From assembly GCA_018500075.1 (NCBI GenBank), contig JAHBAN010000179.1, positions 1 to 15,877 on the forward strand: a DNA stretch of 15,877 nucleotides. Direction: 5' to 3'. This DNA is from Flavobacteriia bacterium. GTDB taxonomy: Bacteria > Bacteroidota > Bacteroidia > Flavobacteriales > Flavobacteriaceae. The translations under genes were made by a program, and so were the position numbers. Below, piece after piece: positions 7,355-13,634 of the stretch (within the stretch, counting starts at the first letter, position 1; every line of letters begins with the position of its first letter). The notes under the pieces are model-generated. The model did no database searches. It saw nothing but the letters and a program-made list of their open reading frames with translations, and was not told the DNA's origin.

Positions 7355-8423
7355 CGGCTTTTATCCGCGGAACAGTTGGCGCCCAGCCTGCCGCCAGTGC
7401 GCGGGCATCCACGCTTTCATGGAGGCTCTCACAAGCCCCCGCACCCACACGGCGACGCCGGCGCAGCAAAAACAGCTTGCCCCAATTTCGCCATGTCCCA
7501 AGCGACCTTCCAGCCGGGTCTTGAGGAAAGCGCGCACGCCAGCCCTCCGGCAGCGGCAGGCCACAAGAGTGCGCCCGCTCCAGCATCCAGACCAGCGGAA
7601 TATTGGACAGGGGCCGCACATCCACATCTCCGTCAAGCTGACCGCCAATGTCACCATGTGTTCCGGGAAACCAGACCTGCTCGACACGGCCCAGCCAGTT
7701 CTGTGGACAGTCCCAGAGCACAGGCTCAAAGGCGGCACGGGTTTCATGCAAAGCAAGCGCCTGAAATCCGTGGCGAATGGCCTTGCCGAGCTGATGATTG
7801 TGAAAGGCATGAGTGCTTTCCGACCAGCGCCACAAGACGGGCAGGCGCAGGCCCAGAGCCTTGACGGTATCCCACACGCCAATCATTTCGACCTCGGCCT
7901 TTTCATGACAGAACTGCGCATGAAACTTGGCTTTCTGCGCCTGCCCTGCGCCCAATTGATACAAGCGATAGGCTTGCTCGACCCGGCGCTCTGTCGCCTC
8001 TTCTGATCGTAACAAGCCAACCGCGTCAATCACCCCGGCCAGCGAGCGCACGGCATAGGCGCCGCGTGAATAGCCGAAGAAAAATATCTGGTCCCCGTCA
8101 CGATACCGCGACGCAAGATAGCCGTAGGCACGCTTGATCTGGCGGTTTACGCCCCGCCCTGTCAAGACATGAGGCGTGCTGCGCCAATCGCGCCACTGCA
8201 CACCTGCCTCATAGAAAACCGAAACAGCCCCGCCCATTTCACTCAATAAACGATAGGTCAGCCCCGCATTTGTCTCCCATCCGGGTTTCAACGAACACAT
8301 TGTTCCATCCAGAATGATGACATGGGTCATCGGGCCGCGCAGCCGCGCCAGCGGCGTTTGCCCCTGTCGTTGCTCTGGCAACAACAGCCCAAAGAGGCGT
8401 TTTCCTATTTGATATAGTGACAT
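7320..8423 (-). CDS. DUF2235 (Tle1-like) alpha/beta hydrolase
   Basis: 367 residues. An alpha/beta-hydrolase catalytic triad is visible: nucleophile S119 in FFFGYSRGAY (GxSxG), D185 in IGVWDTVKAL and H257 in WFPGTHGDIGG. The opening HVIILDGTMCSL and the region ETNAGLTYRLL are typical of DUF2235, the family that includes type VI secretion phospholipase effectors (Tle1) as well as many housekeeping or uncharacterised hydrolases. There is no signal peptide, no PAAR/VgrG or immunity gene nearby, and no T6SS gene in the window, so an effector role is not supported. The ATG at 8423 was chosen over M32 (8330) because the longer start has a weak purine-rich site (AGAAGAAG) and M32 has none. The C-terminus is basic (LRRRRRV). 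The 3' end overlaps the phosphatase gene antisense by 35 nt. Confidence 0.88.
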   Translation of the reverse strand: MSLYQIGKRLFGLLLPEQRQGQTPLARLRGPMTHVIILDGTMCSLKPGWETNAGLTYRLLSEMGGAVSVFYEAGVQWRDWRSTPHVLTGRGVNRQIKRAYGYLASRYRDGDQIFFFGYSRGAYAVRSLAGVIDAVGLLRSEEATERRVEQAYRLYQLGAGQAQKAKFHAQFCHEKAEVEMIGVWDTVKALGLRLPVLWRWSESTHAFHNHQLGKAIRHGFQALALHETRAAFEPVLWDCPQNWLGRVEQVWFPGTHGDIGGQLDGDVDVRPLSNIPLVWMLERAHSCGLPLPEGWRARFPQDPAGRSLGTWRNWGKLFLLRRRRRVGAGACESLHESVDARALAAGWAPTVPRIKAAKLGAKAFAAR

Positions 8424-8460
8424 GGCTTTACTGCTTCTTCTGCTTGTCCATTTGCTTCAA

Positions 8461-8476
8461 CAGTCACCCTTGACTG
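8461..8476. promoter_or_regulatory. Perfect inverted repeat upstream of the DUF2235 gene
   Basis: CAGTCA-CCCT-TGACTG is a perfect 6+6 dyad with a 4-base spacer, 37 bp upstream of the DUF2235 ATG. It has the size and symmetry of a dimeric repressor site, and its position in the leader or promoter of a single gene fits an operator. No regulator family is identified. Confidence 0.4.
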
Positions 8477-8485
8477 CCACACTCT

Positions 8486-8530
8486 CAAAAACCTCGGTCT
8501 TCAAATCCTCAGTCCTAAAACCTCGGTTCT
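8486..8530 (-). repeat. Three imperfect ~15-bp direct repeats upstream of the DUF2235 gene
   Basis: CCTCGGT (8492), CCTCAGT (8507) and CCTCGGT (8521) each follow a run of A residues, so units of AAA(A/T)CCTC(G/A)GT recur at steps of 15 and 14 bp. Seen on the gene's own strand they read ACCGAGG followed by T-rich sequence. They lie 60-110 bp upstream of the DUF2235 start, in the 294-bp gap between two minus-strand genes. The rest of this gap (8531-8653) holds a 12-bp palindrome GCAGGCGCCTGC (8562-8573) and no credible gene. Confidence 0.45.
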
Positions 8531-8632
8531 GAACCGCTCGATCGCTGTCATGCGGTGCCGCGCAGGCGCCTGCCGCGCTGTTGGCCCGAGTGGCTGCCGT
8601 CTCGCTCAGACTGCCCTACAATTGGGGCAAGC

Positions 8633-8671
8633 ATAGGGCACAATCATGCCTATCCCCTTAAGCAAAAGGGG
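8633..8671 (-). terminator. Hairpin pair downstream of the PLP decarboxylase gene
   Basis: CCCCTT (8654-8659) pairs with AAGGGG (8666-8671) around a 6-base loop. Next to it, ATAGGGCA (8633-8640) pairs imperfectly with TGCCTAT (8647-8653). They begin 46 nt past the decarboxylase stop on the minus strand. There is no clean T-tract, so this is at best a weak terminator or an RNA 3'-end stabiliser. Confidence 0.35.
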
Positions 8672-8717
8672 CAGGCGGCCGGCAAATAGAAACAATACTC
8701 TCTATCGGCCCCAAAAT

Positions 8718-9848
8718 TCAGAGGCGCTTCACAGTCACCACATCGCGAATGCCATAGCCATTGAACCGCGTGGCAATCGCGAGAGAATAGGCTCCCATGC
8801 CCGCAAACAGAAGGTAGTCGCCTTCCTGCACATCCTCAGGCAGCGCCACAGCGTCTGGCAGGCGGTCAAGGCTGTCACAGGTCGGGCCAAAGACGGTTCT
8901 GTTCCGGTTTGCCCCGGATCGGACAGCGCCCTCCGGCGACAGGCAGATGATACGATCGGAGGGCGAAATATCGCGCCACTCTGCAAAGCCGCCATAGATA
9001 CCGTCATTCAAAAACAGGGTGCCATCACGCCGCACCGCCTTTACACAGGCCGCAAGAGAAAAGCACTCCGCAACCATCGCCCGCCCTGGCTCGCAGACAA
9101 GGCTTGGGACAGCACCGAACGCCTGATGCACCGCACGGTCAATCTCTTTGAAAACACGCTCAAGATCGGGGGCCGCGCCACTGCGGTGAGAGGCAAAACC
9201 GCCGCCCACATTAAGACGCTCGGGCGCAACACCTGCTTGCCGCGCAATCTCGGCTGCGGCCTCGATATACTGCGCCCAGGCCTCTGGTGAGCTGCATTGC
9301 GTTCCCGGATGAAAGGTCAGGGCCGGCCTGTAGCCCGCCGCCGCCACGGCGCGCAAAAGGGTCACAGCCTCCTCTGGGGTTGCCCCGAATTTTGCGCCAA
9401 AGTCATAATGCGCGCCTTTGACAGGAAGTTTGAACCGCACAGAAATCTCTTCTGCCGCATGGGATGGCGCCCCCAATTTGTGCAATTCCGACAGATCGTC
9501 AACCGACCACGAGCGCACCCGCGCCGCCTTGCCGGCCGCGACTTCTCTCCGGGAGCGCACAGGATTGTTGTAATGCAAATCAGCCGTTGCCGACGCCGCG
9601 CGCACCTGCAAAATCTCCTCCGGACTTGCCACATCAAACCCGCTCAGCCCCGCGGCAACAAGGTTTTCAAGCACCTCGGGCGCAGGGTTTGCCTTGAGCG
9701 CATAGGTCACCTGCCCGCGGAAAAGACGGCCAAAGCGCTCGGCCTGTTGCCGCAAGACCTTTGGTGCAAAATACATCACAGGCGCCTCTGGCCGCGTCAG
9801 GCCAATATGCTCTTGTGGGGTCTCAAACAGGGTCCGTTCAAACATCAT
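8718..9848 (-). CDS. Fold-type-III PLP-dependent decarboxylase (ornithine decarboxylase-like)
   Basis: 376 residues. The eukaryotic-type ODC / diaminopimelate decarboxylase fold is clear: K52 in VTYALKANP binds PLP, FDVASPEEIL follows, H180 is in TFHPGTQC, the phosphate-binding NVGGGF is at 213-218, EPGR at 253-256, and the active-site cysteine and substrate aspartate at C324-D325 in FGPTCDSLDRL. The CDSLD form resembles ornithine/lysine decarboxylases rather than diaminopimelate decarboxylases (CESGD type). It would convert ornithine to putrescine, feeding polyamine synthesis, but lysine or another diamino acid is possible. Three adjacent start candidates exist (TTG 9851, ATG 9848, ATG 9845). 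I prefer 9848, 4 nt from GAGG; 9845, 7 nt away, is equally possible. An Lrp/AsnC gene is divergent, 100 bp away, and likely controls it. Confidence 0.9.
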   Translation of the reverse strand: MMFERTLFETPQEHIGLTRPEAPVMYFAPKVLRQQAERFGRLFRGQVTYALKANPAPEVLENLVAAGLSGFDVASPEEILQVRAASATADLHYNNPVRSRREVAAGKAARVRSWSVDDLSELHKLGAPSHAAEEISVRFKLPVKGAHYDFGAKFGATPEEAVTLLRAVAAAGYRPALTFHPGTQCSSPEAWAQYIEAAAEIARQAGVAPERLNVGGGFASHRSGAAPDLERVFKEIDRAVHQAFGAVPSLVCEPGRAMVAECFSLAACVKAVRRDGTLFLNDGIYGGFAEWRDISPSDRIICLSPEGAVRSGANRNRTVFGPTCDSLDRLPDAVALPEDVQEGDYLLFAGMGAYSLAIATRFNGYGIRDVVTVKRL

Positions 9849-9889
9849 CAAGCCTCGCTTTTCTTTTCAGTCTCCCCTCGGAACTGGTC

Positions 9890-9916
9890 GATTTCACGTG
9901 GCAAATCTGCTATATA
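9890..9916. promoter_or_regulatory. Shared control region of the decarboxylase/Lrp divergon: dyad plus TATATA
   Basis: GATTTCACGTGGCAAATC (9890-9907) contains inverted arms GATTT and AAATC separated by 8 bp, with a CACGTG core. TATATA follows at 9911-9916; being self-complementary, it can act as a -10 box in either direction. For the Lrp gene, transcription would start near 9923, 26 nt before its ATG, and the dyad would cover the -35 zone. No clear -35 match is seen in either direction, as expected for a regulated promoter. Binding by the adjacent Lrp-type regulator is inferred. Confidence 0.45.
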
Positions 9917-9933
9917 GACGAAAAATCAATACG

Positions 9934-9966
9934 AAATGACGAGACAATATGCAAAATGACGAAACA
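9934..9966 (+). repeat. Direct repeat AAATGACGARACA across the Lrp start codon
   Basis: AAATGACGAGACA (9934-9946) and AAATGACGAAACA (9954-9966) match at 12 of 13 bases and are exactly 20 bp apart, about two helical turns. One copy lies just upstream of the ATG and the other within codons 2-6. It may be an autoregulatory site, or partly chance because the second copy is coding. Confidence 0.35.
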
Positions 9967-10380
9967 GACACAAGGCTACTGGCCCTCCTCGCCGAAAACG
10001 CGCGCACCCCTGTGGTCACGCTTGCCCGCCAGCTCGGCCTTGCGCGCACAACCGTTCAGGCCCGCATCGAGCGTCTGGAGACAACCGGCGCAATCAGCGG
10101 ATACACCATTCGCCGCGGCGCAGGCGGGCGTGCGGCTCTGCGCGCCACCGTGCTGATCTCGATCGAGCCACGCTCCGGCCCGTCCGTGCTCGCCCGCCTC
10201 AAAGCGCTGTCAGGCGTTGAGCAGGTGCACACAACATCAGGCCGATGGGATCTGATCGCGATTCTGAGTGCCACAACAACAGAACGCCTTGACCAAACCC
10301 TCGATGACATCGGCGCAGCCAAAGGCGTGCTAAGCTCGGAAAGCCTTATTCACCTCAGCACAAAAATTGACCGAAGTTAA
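9949..10380 (+). CDS. Lrp/AsnC family transcriptional regulator
   Basis: 143 residues, normal for a single-domain-pair Lrp/AsnC regulator. Residues 1-50 form the winged helix-turn-helix (DTRLLALLAENARTPVVTLA, then RQLGLARTTVQARIERLETT as the recognition region). Residues ~65-135 form the RAM ligand-binding and oligomerisation domain (LRATVLISIEP, VEQVHTTSGRWDLIAILSA). Such proteins form dimers to octamers and sense amino acids. The gene is divergent from the PLP decarboxylase, the standard arrangement for a local regulator and its target, so an amino acid such as ornithine or lysine is a plausible effector, though this is inference. No strong ribosome site precedes the ATG. A terminator overlaps the stop codon. 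Confidence 0.95.
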   Translation: MQNDETDTRLLALLAENARTPVVTLARQLGLARTTVQARIERLETTGAISGYTIRRGAGGRAALRATVLISIEPRSGPSVLARLKALSGVEQVHTTSGRWDLIAILSATTTERLDQTLDDIGAAKGVLSSESLIHLSTKIDRS

Positions 10381-10400
10381 ATCACCCGGTCTTTTTCTTT
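10369..10400 (+). terminator. Intrinsic terminator of the Lrp gene
   Basis: GACCG (10369-10373) pairs with CGGTC (10387-10391) around a 13-base loop that contains the TAA stop, and TTTTTCTTT follows directly. The T-rich part and the next bases (CTTTTTCTTTCT, two bases, AAATATCC; 10391-10412) recur after the aminotransferase gene at 15817-15838. Confidence 0.6.
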
Positions 10401-10419
10401 CTAAAAATATCCTGGGGGT

Positions 10420-10470
10420 GCGGGGGCAAAGCCCCCGCTCGGGTCGGATTTTCGCCCTGCGAAAATCCGA
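10420..10470. terminator. Two strong hairpins between convergent Lrp and valS genes
   Basis: GCGGGGGC-AAA-GCCCCCGC (10420-10438) is a perfect 8-bp GC stem. A second perfect 11-bp stem pairs TCGGATTTTCG (10444-10454) with CGAAAATCCGA (10460-10470) around CCCTG. The second begins 2 nt after the valS stop, so it is placed to end or protect valS mRNA. On the minus strand the GC stem is followed, 11 nt later, by ATATTTTT. The block can act in both directions between these converging genes. Confidence 0.65.
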
Positions 10471-10472
10471 AA

Positions 10473-13361
10473 TCAAAGGTCGGCGAGCCGTTGGAGCGCC
10501 GCCTTCATCAGCCCTTCTTCCTCTTCCCGTTCGGCAAGGTTGGCGCGCGTTTCCTCGACCACATCCTCAGGAGCACTTGCCACAAACTTGGGGTTCCCGA
10601 GTCGTCCGCGCATCCCGCCGATGTCTTTGGCAAGCTTGCCAAGACTCTTCTCAAGCCGGGCTTTTTCCGCGTCCACATCAATAATATCCGCGAGCGGCAG
10701 GCCGAACTCGGCTCCGGTGACGCTCAGGGCTGCGGTGCCCTTCGGGAAGTCGGTGACAGAGTGCAAGGCGTCCATGCGGGCGAGTTTCTTGATCAGGGCC
10801 TCGTTGCCCTCATAAGCCGCTTGAGCCTCTACGCTCATATTGCGCACCACCACAGGGACTTTCAGCCCCGCCGGCACGTGCATCTGCGCGCGCACAGAGC
10901 GAATTTCCTCGATCAGCCCGATCACCCAGTTCATTTCGCTGTCAGCCGCCGGATCCACCAGCGCGCTGCCGTAGCTTGGCCAATCGGTGTGGGCGAGGAT
11001 CTTTTCGCGCGTGCCGAGCGTCTGCCAAAGTTCCTCGGTGATAAACGGCATGATCGGGTGCAAAAGCACCAAGCATTGATCAATCACCCAAGCCATAACC
11101 GCCTGTGTCTCGGCTCTTGTCGCCGCGTCGCCATCCAGCAGAAGCGGCTTGGAGAATTCGACATACCAGTCACAGACCTTGCCCCAGACGAAAGCATAGA
11201 GCGCATTGGCCGCATCATTGAAGCGATAGGCTTCAAGCGCAACATCTACTGTTTCGCGCAGTTTGGCGGTCTCGCCAATGATCCATTTGTTGACCATCGC
11301 CGTGGCCTCGGGCACGGTTCCCTCAGAGCCGACCGCCTCGTTCATTTCCGCAAACCGCGCGGCATTCCAGAGTTTGGTTGTGAAGTTGCGATAGCCTGTG
11401 ATCTTTTGTTTGGACAGCTTCAGAACCCCGCCCAGCGCCGCCATTTGCGCATTGGTAAAGCGCAGCGCATCTGCTCCAAATTCATCAATAATTTCAAGCG
11501 GATCAATCACATTCCCTGTGGTTTTGGACATTTTCTTGCCCTTCTCGTCGCGCACAAGCTGGTGCAGGTAGACGGTGTGAAACGGGCTCTCTTTCACCAC
11601 GGCTTTTTGCATCATGATCATCCGCGCAACCCAGAAGAACAGGATGTCAAACCCGGTGATCAAAACATCCGTCGGGAAGTAGCGGCGCATCTCCTCGGTG
11701 TCTTCAGGCCAGCCGAGCGTGCCGATCGGCCAGAGACCGGAAGAGAACCATGTATCAAGCACGTCGGGGTCGCGGGTCAGCGTTTTGCCACCGGATTGTG
11801 CAATCGCTTCTGCTTCCGTCGCGGCGCAATAGAAGGCCCCGTCTTCATCATACCAAACCGGGATCTGATGCCCCCACCAAAGCTGGCGCGAGATGCACCA
11901 AGGCTCGATGTTTTCAAGCCAGTGATAGTAGGTTTTCTCGCCCGACTCCGGCATGATCTTGATCTCGCCCGAGCGCACTGCCTCGAGTGCGGGGCCAACC
12001 ACTTTTTCAGCATCAACAAACCATTGGTCGGTCAGCATCGGCTCGATGACCACTTTGGAGCGGTCGCCAAAGGGCTGCATGATCGGCTTGTTTTCAACGT
12101 AAGGCACGCGGCGTGTGAGGGTCTCGCCCTCTTCCTCATAGCTCTCTGTCACCATGACGGCGAGGCCCTCGGATGTGATCTGCTCCACCACAGCTTTGCG
12201 GGCCTCAAAACGGTCCAGTCCGCGCAGCTCCTCGGGCACGAGATTGAGCGCGTCGGCTTCGGAAATTGTCAGCTCTTTCAAGCCCTTGGAGACATCCAGT
12301 GCAACAGTCGCAGCCTCTTCATAGGGCGCTCCGTCAGAGCGCATCGCGCCTTTGGTGTCCATCAGCCGATAAAGCGGAATCCCGCCCCGTTTGGCGACTT
12401 CGTAATCATTGAAATCATGCGCGCCGGTGATCTTAACCGCGCCGGAGCCAAAGCTCATGTCAGGGTATTCGTCGGTGATGATCGGAATGAGGCGGCGGCG
12501 CTCTTTGGGACCAACAGGGATCTCACAAAGCTGGCCGACGATCGGCGCATAGCGCGCATCGTCAGGGTGCACAGCCACCGCGCCATCGCCCAGCATGGTC
12601 TCGGGCCGTGTTGTGGCGATAGAGATGTAGTCGCGCTCCTCGGAAAGCGTCACAGTGCCGTCTTCATCGGTCTCGACATAGGTATAGGTCGCCCCGCCTG
12701 CGAGCGGGTATTTGAAGTGCCACATATGGCCGGCCACTTCGATATTCTCGACCTCGAGATCGGAGATCGCCGTCTCGAAATGCGGGTCCCAGTTGACCAG
12801 ACGCTTGCCGCGATAGATCAGCCCCTGCTCATACATCTCGACAAAAACCTTGATCACCGCATCGTGGAAATTGGGCGAGTTCTCATGGCCGACACGCGGG
12901 TCGCCCTCGGCGCCTGCCATGGTAAAAGCGTTGCGATTCCAGTCACATGAACAGCCCAAGCGCTTGAGCTGATCAACGATTGTGCCGCCGTATTGCCCCT
13001 TCCACTCCCAGACTTTCTCAAGAAATTTCTGACGCCCCAGCTCGGCCCGCGTGGGCTGGCCTGTGGCCGCAAGCATCTTCTCGACCTGCATCTGGGTCGC
13101 GATGCCTGCGTGGTCCTGTCCGGGCTGCCAGAGCGTGTCAAAGCCGCGCATTCTGTGCCAGCGAATGAGGATGTCTTGCAGGGTGTTGTTAAAGGCGTGG
13201 CCGACGTGCAAAGCGCCTGTCACATTGGGCGGCGGGATCATGATTGTGAAGCTCTCGTCGCGCGAGCGGTTGGCGCCGGCGGCAAAGGCCCCGGCCTCTT
13301 CCCACATGGCCGAGATGCGCGGCTCGGCTTCGCTTGCGTTAAATGTCTTTTCCATCGCCAT
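10473..13361 (-). CDS. valS: Valyl-tRNA synthetase ValS
   Basis: 962 residues, the expected size. It charges tRNA-Val. Class I signatures are present: the HIGH motif as HVGH (52-55) in PPPNVTGALHVGHAFNNTLQD, and the KMSKS loop as KMSKT (610-614) in GKKMSKTTGNVIDP. The editing (CP1) domain contains ATTRPETMLGDGAVAVHPDD. The tRNA anticodon domain follows, and the C-terminus is the valine-type coiled-coil arm (DVDAEKARLEKSLGKLAKDI ... ANLAEREEEEGLMKAALQRL). The start MAMEKTF at 13361 was chosen because it gives the normal N-terminus and lies 9 nt from AGGG. The frame stays open for 65 more codons upstream, but those residues look like translated intergenic DNA. ValS is usually monocistronic, and here it is flanked by its own control region and a terminator block. 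Confidence 0.98.
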   Translation of the reverse strand: MAMEKTFNASEAEPRISAMWEEAGAFAAGANRSRDESFTIMIPPPNVTGALHVGHAFNNTLQDILIRWHRMRGFDTLWQPGQDHAGIATQMQVEKMLAATGQPTRAELGRQKFLEKVWEWKGQYGGTIVDQLKRLGCSCDWNRNAFTMAGAEGDPRVGHENSPNFHDAVIKVFVEMYEQGLIYRGKRLVNWDPHFETAISDLEVENIEVAGHMWHFKYPLAGGATYTYVETDEDGTVTLSEERDYISIATTRPETMLGDGAVAVHPDDARYAPIVGQLCEIPVGPKERRRLIPIITDEYPDMSFGSGAVKITGAHDFNDYEVAKRGGIPLYRLMDTKGAMRSDGAPYEEAATVALDVSKGLKELTISEADALNLVPEELRGLDRFEARKAVVEQITSEGLAVMVTESYEEEGETLTRRVPYVENKPIMQPFGDRSKVVIEPMLTDQWFVDAEKVVGPALEAVRSGEIKIMPESGEKTYYHWLENIEPWCISRQLWWGHQIPVWYDEDGAFYCAATEAEAIAQSGGKTLTRDPDVLDTWFSSGLWPIGTLGWPEDTEEMRRYFPTDVLITGFDILFFWVARMIMMQKAVVKESPFHTVYLHQLVRDEKGKKMSKTTGNVIDPLEIIDEFGADALRFTNAQMAALGGVLKLSKQKITGYRNFTTKLWNAARFAEMNEAVGSEGTVPEATAMVNKWIIGETAKLRETVDVALEAYRFNDAANALYAFVWGKVCDWYVEFSKPLLLDGDAATRAETQAVMAWVIDQCLVLLHPIMPFITEELWQTLGTREKILAHTDWPSYGSALVDPAADSEMNWVIGLIEEIRSVRAQMHVPAGLKVPVVVRNMSVEAQAAYEGNEALIKKLARMDALHSVTDFPKGTAALSVTGAEFGLPLADIIDVDAEKARLEKSLGKLAKDIGGMRGRLGNPKFVASAPEDVVEETRANLAEREEEEGLMKAALQRLADL

Positions 13362-13405
13362 GAGTCTCTGCCCTATCTTGGGGGTGTTGTGTTGCCCACG
13401 GTCTA

Positions 13406-13435
13406 CCCAATGCGCAGCCAAAACCCAAGGGTCAA
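13406..13435 (-). promoter_or_regulatory. Possible valS promoter
   Basis: On the minus strand, TTGACC (13435-13430) is followed after 17 bp by CATTGG, a poor -10. The spacing to the ATG would give a leader of roughly 40 nt. The -35 match is good; the -10 is weak, as is common in alphaproteobacteria. Confidence 0.35.
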
Positions 13436-13477
13436 AACCGCGCGCAAAGACGTAACCGTAAATGCAGCGTCCCGCAT

Positions 13478-13590
13478 GGTTAACGCCGTTTCTGCCCCCC
13501 GAAAACAGGGGGGTGATATGTGTGCACACCCCGTGCACAACCCGTGCACCGCCCAAACGTTAATTTCTGTTCACACAATCCGGTTAACGC
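13478..13590. repeat. GTGCAC triplet at 11-bp steps, bracketed by two GGTTAACGC copies
   Basis: The 273-bp gap 13362-13634 holds no credible gene but is rich in structure. GTGCAC occurs at 13522, 13533 and 13544, exactly 11 bp apart. GGTTAACGC occurs at 13478-13486 and again at 13582-13590. CCCCCC (13495-13500) and GGGGGG (13508-13513) form a 6-bp GC inverted repeat between them. All lie 115-230 bp upstream of the valS start. Confidence 0.55.
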
Positions 13591-13608
13591 AGCGCGCGCC
13601 GGGGCGGC

Positions 13609-13629
13609 GGTGCGCAATGAATGCGCACC
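13609..13629. terminator. Hairpin after the crotonase gene
   Basis: GGTGCGCA (13609-13616) and TGCGCACC (13622-13629) pair perfectly around ATGAA. The hairpin starts 5 nt past the stop of the minus-strand crotonase gene. No T-tract follows, so it may terminate weakly or protect the 3' end. The sequence resembles a short palindromic element I associate with Rhodobacteraceae intergenic DNA. Confidence 0.45.
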
Positions 13630-13634
13630 CTACG

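Noticed and set aside
7320..8423. Type VI secretion phospholipase effector reading of the DUF2235 gene
   Set aside because: No VgrG, PAAR, Hcp, adaptor or immunity gene is nearby, and the family has many non-effector members.
8486..8530. CRISPR-like array
   Set aside because: The units are too short and contiguous, without spacers of constant length, and no cas gene is present. The same reasoning rules out the 10-, 11- and 12-bp arrays elsewhere.
8646..9290. 214-codon plus-strand frame beginning in the DUF2235-decarboxylase gap
   Set aside because: Almost all of it is antisense to the well-supported decarboxylase, with no motif and a basic, shadow-like composition.
9936..9959. Seven-codon frame (MTRQYAK) overlapping the Lrp start, a possible leader peptide
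   Set aside because: It has no ribosome site, and its ATG arises from the direct repeat; nothing shows that it is translated.
10491..12950. 819-codon open frame antisense to valS
   Set aside because: It lies wholly within valS, shows no recognisable motif and has the composition of a codon-bias shadow.
13522..13549. GTGCAC triplet as replication iterons
   Set aside because: No rep gene, DnaA box or AT-rich unwinding segment is nearby, and the context is a chromosomal synthetase promoter.
13362..13556. 65-codon N-terminal extension of ValS
   Set aside because: It translates the repeat-rich intergenic DNA, and MAMEKTF at 13361 has the normal family N-terminus and a ribosome site.
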